A program made the translations under genes and the position numbers. A DNA stretch of 64,000 bases from Physcomitrium patens (taxonomy: Eukaryota > Streptophyta > Bryopsida > Funariales > Funariaceae): NCBI RefSeq assembly GCF_000002425.4, contig NC_037269.1, positions 6,582,172 to 6,646,171 on the forward strand, in the 5' to 3' direction. Shown in pieces: positions 57,277 to 64,000 of this stretch. The notes under the pieces are model-generated. The model had not been told where the DNA came from. It did not search any database and saw only the letters and a program-made list of their open reading frames with translations. Every line of letters starts with the position of its first letter. Position 1 is the first letter of the stretch.

Positions 57277-57823
57277 TGTCACGGCCATAATCATATAAGC
57301 TAATAATTACATATAGAAATAAGTAAAAGTAAGTAAAAGTAGGTAAAAGTAAGTTAGTGCTATAAAATTTAATATAGAAGCTTCGTAGAAACTTTCTAGA
57401 TGTTGCTTTGACTTCATAAGTGTCTTTAATTGACTTTTTGGATTAGAAACGTGGTCAACAAGTTGGCCACGTGCCACACATGTTGTTAGCTTGAAGATCA
57501 AGCTAACTATGTGGCCTACACATAGAAAAACTTGCCTTGTAAGTCAAGGCATGTGTCCTATAAAGTAAACACATATTGGAGGTCTTATAGAATGTCACCA
57601 CATAGCCCCTAATTAGATAGTATATATAGAGACAAGAATGAAGGCTTCTTCACTCTTGTCAACTCCTTTCGTGCTTCTAGTCCAGGTTCAAGAGTCTCTA
57701 ATTTCTTGTCTTGTGGCAATAGCCATTCCAGTTTCCTTTTAATGTACATACTTGCTTATATTTTGACTTATTGAGAGAGACCTTTTGTGTATATTTTCCT
57801 TCATCGAATCTTTGTCCTTGACA
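57277..57823 (+). repeat. G5: 5' LTR (547 bp)
   Basis: TGTCACGG...CTTGACA, with a TATA box from 57621 and R motif ACTCTTGTCAA at 57652-57662, 31 nt from the TATA start. Confidence 0.9.
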
Positions 57824-57825
57824 GA

Positions 57826-57836
57826 TTGACAAGAGT
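57826..57836 (+). promoter_or_regulatory. G5 candidate self-priming primer-binding site
   Basis: TTGACAAGAGT, 2 nt after the LTR, the exact complement of 57652-57662. Confidence 0.6.
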
Positions 57837-58036
57837 ATACTTACAATATCAAAGCTTTGTTTTCCTTGAGTAAGAGTGGATTATCCCTTTCTCTTGACAA
57901 GACATAAGCATATTAGAAGTTTGCGGATTACCCACTTCTAAACTAATATTGTTCTTAGTATCTTCTTTTTTATCAAGTCTTTTCTTTTTCTTTTGTCTTG
58001 AGCAATATCAGATAAATTTGTCTTCTTAGTATCATT

Positions 58037-59041
58037 ATGGTAGAGCTTGTTGAAATGAAGAGTGCAATGGCACAAATGCAAGAACAATTGAGGGAGTTAA
58101 TACTTGCGATGCATCAACTCAATTCATCAACACAGGAAAGAACAAGAATAGCAAAAAGTGGAGATATAGAGATGTTCGGAGCTATTTCAACATCTGCACC
58201 AAATCACATCCCTTCTTCAATTGTACAACACCTTGTAAGCACTAAAGAACCAAAAATTGCTTTACCCGAGAAATTTGATGGTACAAGATCAAAGTTTTGA
58301 GGGTTCATCAATCAAATATAATTGTTAATTGAACTTCAACCGCAAAGGTATCCAACTCCAGGATCACAAGTTTAGTTTATTGGCACTCTACTTTCTGGTT
58401 CTGCATTATCGTGGTTTTCATCTTTTCTTGAACAACGAAATCCAATATTGGATAATTTGGAAGCTTGTTTGGCGGAATTTTGATGTATGTATGGTGAACA
58501 CGATGCAACTCATGTTGCAAGAAATAAGATCCGAATTCTCCGACAAAAAAATCGCTTAGTAACATTCTATGCTTTACAATTTCGACAACTTACAATTGAC
58601 ATCAAGTGAGATGATGCTGCACTCATCAGTCAATTTTTTTATGGATTGCAATACGAAGTAAAGAAATTGATGCTCAACTTACCTGATCCTCAAACTTTGA
58701 GTCAAGCAATCGATTTTGCGATAAAATGTGAGAATCGACTTTTTGAATTTCGATCCGAGAGTCGTATAGAGGAACCTCAATGTTATTACTCAATGGCAAC
58801 ATTAGCATCTTCGCCAAACGTACATTCAGAAGTAGAAGACATGCAAATTCACGTGGTACATTTTAAATCCCTTACTGAGCAAGAAAAGATTCGTCGTCGT
58901 CAAGAAGGATTATGTTTATATTGCGGAGAACCTAAGCACACTGCTCAACATTGTCAAAAGAAACAACGTAACTATAAAATGAGGGGTATAGCGGTCAAAG
59001 AAGACAACATGTTAGAAAACGGATTCGTCCAGCTACAATAG
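58037..59041 (+). pseudogene. G5: gag
   Basis: ATG 58037 (MVELVEMKSAMAQMQEQLRE), open to a TGA at 58298-58300 directly after EKFDGTRSKF. Later blocks are damaged to 58646-59041, which has the PDPQTLSQAIDF region and the knuckle CLYCGEPKHTAQHC, ending LQ-TAG. Confidence 0.9.
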
Positions 59042-59046
59042 GGACC

Positions 59047-62000
59047 GTGCAGCTGGAACCTTGTACAATTCCTAATGAAGGTCTTATCCTCTCCACAGAA
59101 CCCTCTTCTTGTTTTATAATAGAATTATATTTAGGACCTAAGAATTACAAAGCCTTTGCTTTATTAGTTTCGGGAGCCTCAGCATGCTTTTTAGATGAAC
59201 AATTTGTTAAAAGTCGTAAAATACCTCTTGTACAGAAACCTAAACCCGTATATGTAGAAGTCATTGATGGCCATCTTTTGTCTTCTGGAGATGTCACTCA
59301 TGAAACTCGCCCTATAAAAGTAACAATAAATGGTCATGTTAGCTACATAGCTTTTAACATCATTAAATTTCCGTCCAATTTAGTTATTTTAGGTTTATCC
59401 TGGCTAGAAAAATATAACCCTCAAATAGATTGGAATTCTCGTAAACTTGATTTTTTCTAGAGCGTCATTAGTAGTTCTACCAACCAAGTAAAAAGTTATA
59501 AGTCTAGTATAGTAAAACCCATACTTATAGGTGCAAAAGCATCTATACACGCAACAAAAGAAGGATCAACTTTTGCTATTTATGCTGCACCTATTTCTGA
59601 AAGCGTAAAGACTTCAAGTGGCATTCTAAGTCAATATCAGGATTATCAAGACGTTTTTGAAAAAAAGAATGCAGATATTCTTCCTGAGCATCGCCCATAT
59701 GATTGTTCAATCGACCTCAAGGAAGGAACTCAGCCACCATTTGGACCAATTTATAGTTTATCGCAAGATGAGTTTGCGGAATTCAAGACATATATTGACG
59801 AGAATTTAGCAAAGAATTTCATACGCCATTCAAAATCTCTAGCAGGAGCTCTAATTCTATTCGTAAAGAAAAAAGATGGATCTTTGCGAATGTGTGTTGA
59901 CTATCGAGGACTCAACAAGATCACAATCAAGAACAGGTATCCATTACTTTTGATATCAGGACTCCTTCACCAGTTGAATCAAGCTAAGATTTATACTAAA
60001 ATAGGTCTAAGAGGAACATATAATCTAGTACGAATCAAGAAAGGAGATGAATGGAAGACTGCATTTCGAACCAGGTACAGACATTTTGAATATAATGTCA
60101 TGCCTTTTGGACTCACAAATGCACCAGCTGCTTTTCAACATCTCATGAATGATGTATTTTGTGAATTCTTAGACAATTTTGTCATCTGCTACCTAGACAA
60201 TATCCTAATCTATTCTAAGAACGTCAAAGAACATGAAATACATGTTAGTCAAGTATTACAAAAACTTAGAGATGCAGGATTATACGCCAAGATCGAAAAA
60301 TGTGTATTTCACACTACTCAAGTTGACTTTTTAGGATACATCATTTCAAATGATGGTCTCATGATGGATTCTAAAAAGTTCAAATAATCATGGATTGGAA
60401 GATTCCAAGGACAGTAAGAAATGTCCAATGTTTCTTGGGATTTGTCAATTACTATCAGATCTTCATCAAAGATATTTCACGAGTTGCAGCTCCACTTACA
60501 CGCCTGACTAGTAAAGACAAATTCCAATGGAATCAAGAAGCGGAAGCAGCATTTGAAGCCTTGAATACATCGTTTGTCTCTGCACCAGTCTTATATCATG
60601 TTGACTTTTCCAAGGCATTTTTTATGGAAACAGATGCATCAGATTTTGCCTTGGGAGCAGTATTATCACAAATGGGAACAGATGACAAACTTCATCCGAT
60701 AGCTTTTCATTCAAGAAAATTTTCAGCAGCCGAGATCAATTATGAGATCCACAATAAAGAATTGCTTGCAATCATGGATTCCTTTCAAGAATGGCATCAT
60801 TATCAAGAAGGCACTTCTAATCCAGTCACTGTATATACAGATCACAAGAATCTCGAGTATTTCATGTCAGCACAAGTGTTGAATCATCGTCAAGCTCGTT
60901 GAAATATGTCTTTGTCAAGATTCGAGTTCATTATCACTTATCGGCGAAGAAAACAACAAGGTTTGTCTGATGCCCTGTCTAGACGTTCTTATTTTGCACC
61001 AAAAGAAGGAGATGCAGCTTTTGAGCAACAAAGAACGGTCCTCTTGAAACCTGAGCAATTTCATCTCCGAACAATGAAATCAACATTGACTGTTGATTCA
61101 ACTTTTCTTAAGCAAATCCAGTCCAGTATGTCCTCAGATCCTCTTGTTCATGATATCGAGAATAATTCTTCCAAGTCTCATGATTCTTCTAAGTTCGAAT
61201 TCAAGAATAATCTATCATATTTTGAACGACGCCTATATGTTCCAGAAGGAGAAGCACGTTTACGTGTTCTTCAAGAAGATCATGATTTTCTAGCAGCAGG
61301 ATACTTTAGATATAATAAGACTTTGGAACTTATATCAAGAGATTTTTGGTGGCCACAAATGTGGAAGTCAGTCAAAGACTTTGTACAATCATGTAATATT
61401 TGTTCAAGATCAAAAACTCCTTGTCATCGACCTTACGGACTTCTTCAGCCATTATCTATACCAAAACAACTATGGTCTTCTGTTTCTATGGATTTCATCA
61501 CAGATCTTCCAAGCTCAAGATCTTATGATTCTATATTTGTGATAGTAGATCGTTTCACCAAGATGGCACACTTTGTGCCATGTACAAAATCTATCACAGG
61601 TGAAGAAACAGCTAAGCTTTTCATTGATAATATCTATCGCTACCATGGATTACCTAAAGATATCATATCGGATAGGAGAACTCAATTTGTGTCGAGATTC
61701 TGGAAGACCCTTTTCAAGATTTTAAAAGTGGACATAAAAATATCTTCGGCTTTCCATCCTCAAACTGATGGACAAACAGAGCGCGTAAACCAAGTCTTCG
61801 AGCAATATTTAAGGTGTCCCATCAACTACCAACAAGATGATTGGACAACCCTTCTGCCATTGGCAGAGTTTGCTTATAATAATATGGTACATTCTTCCAC
61901 GCAACAAACACCTTTCTTTGCCAATTATGGCTATCATCTATGACTTGATGCTTTTGATTTTTCAAAAGTTGAAAATCCTAGAGCAGAAGATATGGCAAAT

Positions 62001-62534
62001 CGGTTGTTAGAGTTACATACAATAATGAAGGTGCAGTTGAAGGAAGCTCAAGAACGACAAAAGATAAATACAGATGTATATCGTAAGGAGCAACGACAAC
62101 TCAACGAGGGTGATGAGGTATGGCTACTTCGTCATAATATCAAGACCACTCGTCCTTGCGACAAGTTGGACTATCGAAGGCTGGGACCATTTTCTATTTC
62201 TGCACAGGTCAATCTAGTTGCATATCGGTTTCACCTACCGGAGTCAATGAAGATCCATCTTGTATTCCACGTGTCTCTTCTTGAACCATATAAGACAATG
62301 GATATACAAGGAAGAAGACAAATGCCACCGCCTCCTATAGAAGTGGACAATAATGAAGAATTTGAGGTACAAGAGGTATTAGACTCAAGGCGGCGCCAAA
62401 ATAAGCTGGAATATCTTGTTCATTGGCATGGATATGATATAAGTGAGCGCACATGGGAGCCATCAAGGAATCTAGCAAATGCTTGAGCTAAAGTTAAAGT
62501 TTTTCATGAACGACATCCATCAAAATCAAGATGA
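59047..62534 (+). pseudogene. G5: pol
   Basis: Protease block 59047-59460 (LLVSGAS, aspartate lost). RT 59884-60387, where the active site reads YLDN instead of YLDD, with a frameshift or stop at the end. RNase H 60390-60902 has ETDASDF and TDHKN intact. 60906-61943 covers the integrase with AGYFRYNKT, DFITDLPSSRSYD and DGQTERVNQ. 61992-62486 has the integrase C-terminus and chromodomain (LEYLVHWHGYDISERTWEP). Not functional as a whole. Confidence 0.9.
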
Positions 62535-62628
62535 AAACCTCTCTTATAAAAGAGACAAGATTGAGGCAAGATAACATTTAATTTCCTATCCTTGTTTGTA
62601 ACTTCTTTAGATTTGTGACGCTAATTAG

Positions 62629-63051
62629 ATGGAGAGCCAACAACCAGCGGATTCAACTCAAGAACCTTTGTTTGCTGACTTACTGGATGAGACATTGCGA
62701 TTGTCACAACCTTCAAGATGACGCAACCAAGATGAAGACCCTCTAGAAAGACATGTTCTTCCTCGAATAGTTGGTGAGATACAATGCGTTTGGTATCACG
62801 ACCTTAGAAAAGATTCTCGATGTTTGGTGATATTGCTAGAGGTAGGAACAACTCTTGATGGTGTTCCAAATATTCTATTTGAAGGAAGTTACGAAGGCCT
62901 CAACAATGATCAAAAAACTAGGTGGTTTTTCTGCCCTGGTATGGGACATTATCGATGGTTGAGAGGCCCTATCAATCATCTTCGAAGAGAACAGAGATTA
63001 GAGTATGTGGCAAATACAATTCGTCGCATCATAGATTTCCTCAATATATGA
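62629..63051 (+). pseudogene. G5: ORF3 copy
   Basis: 423 nt, ATG 62629 (MESQQPADSTQEPLFADLLDE), one early TGA in the arginine-rich part, then open to the TGA at 63049-63051. No indels against G1. Confidence 0.75.
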
Positions 63052-63092
63052 TGACCGGTCCTCGTAGAACTCGTCTCTAGAAAGGGAGGTAA

Positions 63093-63639
63093 TGTCACGG
63101 CCATAGTCATATAAGCTAATAATTACATATAGAAATAGGTAGAAGTAAGTAAAAGTAAGTAAAAGTAAGTTAGTTCTATAGTATTTAATATAGAAGCTTC
63201 TTAGAAACTTCCTAGATGCTGCTTTGACTTCATAAGTGTCTTTAATTGACTTTTTGGATTAGAAACGTAGTCAACAAGTTGGCCATGTGCCACACATGTT
63301 GTTAGCTTGAAGATCAAGCTAACTATGTGGCCCACACATAGAAAAACTTACCTTGTAAGTCAAGGCATGTGTCTTACAAAGTCAACACATATTGGAGGTC
63401 CTATAGAACGTCGCCACGTAGCCCCTAGTTAGATAGTATATATAGAGACAAGAGTGAAGGCTTCTTCACTCTTGTCAACTCCTTTCGTGCTTCTAGTCCA
63501 GGTTCAAGAGTCTCTAGTTTCTTGTCTTGTGGCAATAGCCAATGTAGTTTCCTTTTAATATACATACTTGCTTATATTTTGACTTATTGAGAGAGACCTT
63601 TTGTGTATATTTTTCTTTATCGAGTCTTTGTCCTTGACA
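63093..63639 (+). repeat. G5: 3' LTR (547 bp)
   Basis: Preceded by AAAGGGAGGTAA. Same length as the 5' LTR but clearly diverged from it. Confidence 0.9.
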
Positions 63640-63723
63640 CATGCTTGCTGATGTGCTTACAAAGGCATTTATAAAAGATAGGCACCATGGATTGATGAAG
63701 GCATTAGGTTTAAAAGCCTTTTA
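63640..63723 (+). pseudogene. Copia-A: C-terminal end of pol
   Basis: Reads HMLADVLTKAFIKDRHHGLM, then KALGLKAF and TAA at 63721-63723. This is the conserved end of Ty1/copia RNase H (ADxLTK motif). Everything between the integrase linker and this point is missing. Confidence 0.85.
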
Positions 63724-63742
63724 ACAATTAGTAAAGTAGAAG

Positions 63743-64000
63743 TGTCAAAGATCAGCAAGCCCTTGCTTAGTTACTAGTATCTAAAGATTAATCATAGTAA
63801 GTTGCTAATAGTGAAAAGGCAGCAAAGCAGTAAAAAGAAGTTATTATGGTGGTGGCTAGGGTTTAGTTGCGGCTAGGGTTTAGTTGGATGTAAATGAGTT
63901 ACATCTTTATTAGATGAATACTCCACCTATAAGTAAAGAGTGTTGGAAGTAAGAGTCATCTTACTCCACACTTATGATTGTGAGCAAATCTTGTTGATGC
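63743..64000 (+). repeat. Copia-A: 3' LTR, cut by the window end
   Basis: Starts TGTCAAAGATCAGCAAG after a purine-rich stretch and matches the 5' LTR (32067 on), with a short tandem duplication of TAGGGTTTAGTTG near 63855-63885. Confidence 0.82.

Larger units (their letters stand above)
57277..63639 (+). mobile_element. G5: gypsy chromovirus of full structure, no target duplication
   Basis: LTRs of 547 bp each (57277-57823 and 63093-63639) that differ at roughly thirty positions by eye, far more than those of G1 or G2. The flanks ACCAG and CATGC do not match, and copia-A sequence is missing across the site. Internal order as in G1. Confidence 0.92.
32067..64000 (+). mobile_element. Copia-A: Ty1/copia element split by three gypsy insertions, continues past the window
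   Basis: Own pieces: LTR 32067-32346 and 38680-38797, leader and gag 38798-39665, gag/protease/integrase 55403-57276, pol end 63640-63723 and 3' LTR 63743-64000. The interruptions are G1, G3 and G5. G1 and G3 have perfect 5-bp target duplications. G5 does not, and the copia RT and most of RNase H are missing across it. The LTR begins TGTTAAAG on the left and TGTCAAAG on the right. Confidence 0.88.

Noticed and set aside
1..64000. tRNA or rRNA genes
   Set aside because: No cloverleaf with A and B boxes and no rRNA core sequence was noticed by eye. A tRNAscan or rRNA HMM search would settle it.

Overview
The window looks like nuclear DNA of a land plant. It is AT-rich and packed with Ty3/gypsy chromoviruses and Ty1/copia elements, and the few host fragments (a SERAC1-like hydrolase, a kinesin-10/Kid-like C-terminus, a chloroplast-type RRM) have spliced plant exons. 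I cannot name the species. A non-seed plant is a guess only. No bacterial operon, rRNA, tRNA or CRISPR array was seen.

Layout. 1-4895 (-): decayed gypsy 'G3-L'. 4896-6574 (-): long LTR 'X' rich in degenerate telomere-like repeats, with a polypurine tract and a scrap of its internal region up to about 6840. 7343-9985 (-): C-terminal exons of a kinesin-10-like gene. 10608-19163: one arm of a large inverted duplication holding pieces of gypsy G2 and G3, copia-A, a gypsy LTR (G6), copia-B and the hydrolase gene (exons 16648-19410). 19411-20507: a partial tandem duplication and an RRM fragment. 20889-23440 (-): gypsy G4 fragment. 23441-26836 (-): a G3-family pol fragment almost identical to 1-2939. 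26837-41716: the second arm in reverse, holding a hydrolase copy without its last exon, copia-B, G6 and copia-A. From 32067 to the window end everything lies inside copia-A, which is interrupted by G1 (32347-38679), G3 (39666-55402, itself carrying G2, an X solo LTR and a solo LTR 'Y') and G5 (57277-63639).

How the parts work. The gypsy elements share one plan: LTR, gag with a CCHC knuckle, pol (protease, RT, RNase H, integrase, chromodomain), then a separate 423-nt ORF ('ORF3'), polypurine tract and LTR. G1 is the best preserved. The most interesting signal is a probable Tf1-like self-priming system: 11 nt lying 2 nt after the 5' LTR are complementary to 11 nt lying 31-32 nt after the LTR TATA box, i.e. 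at the expected RNA 5' end. The pairing is kept with different bases in the divergent element G4, which is covariation.

Host genes are damaged or partial. Sequence identity, shared lesions, target-site duplications and one empty site allow the order of many insertions to be read. All identities, exon models and boundaries were read by eye without alignment software.
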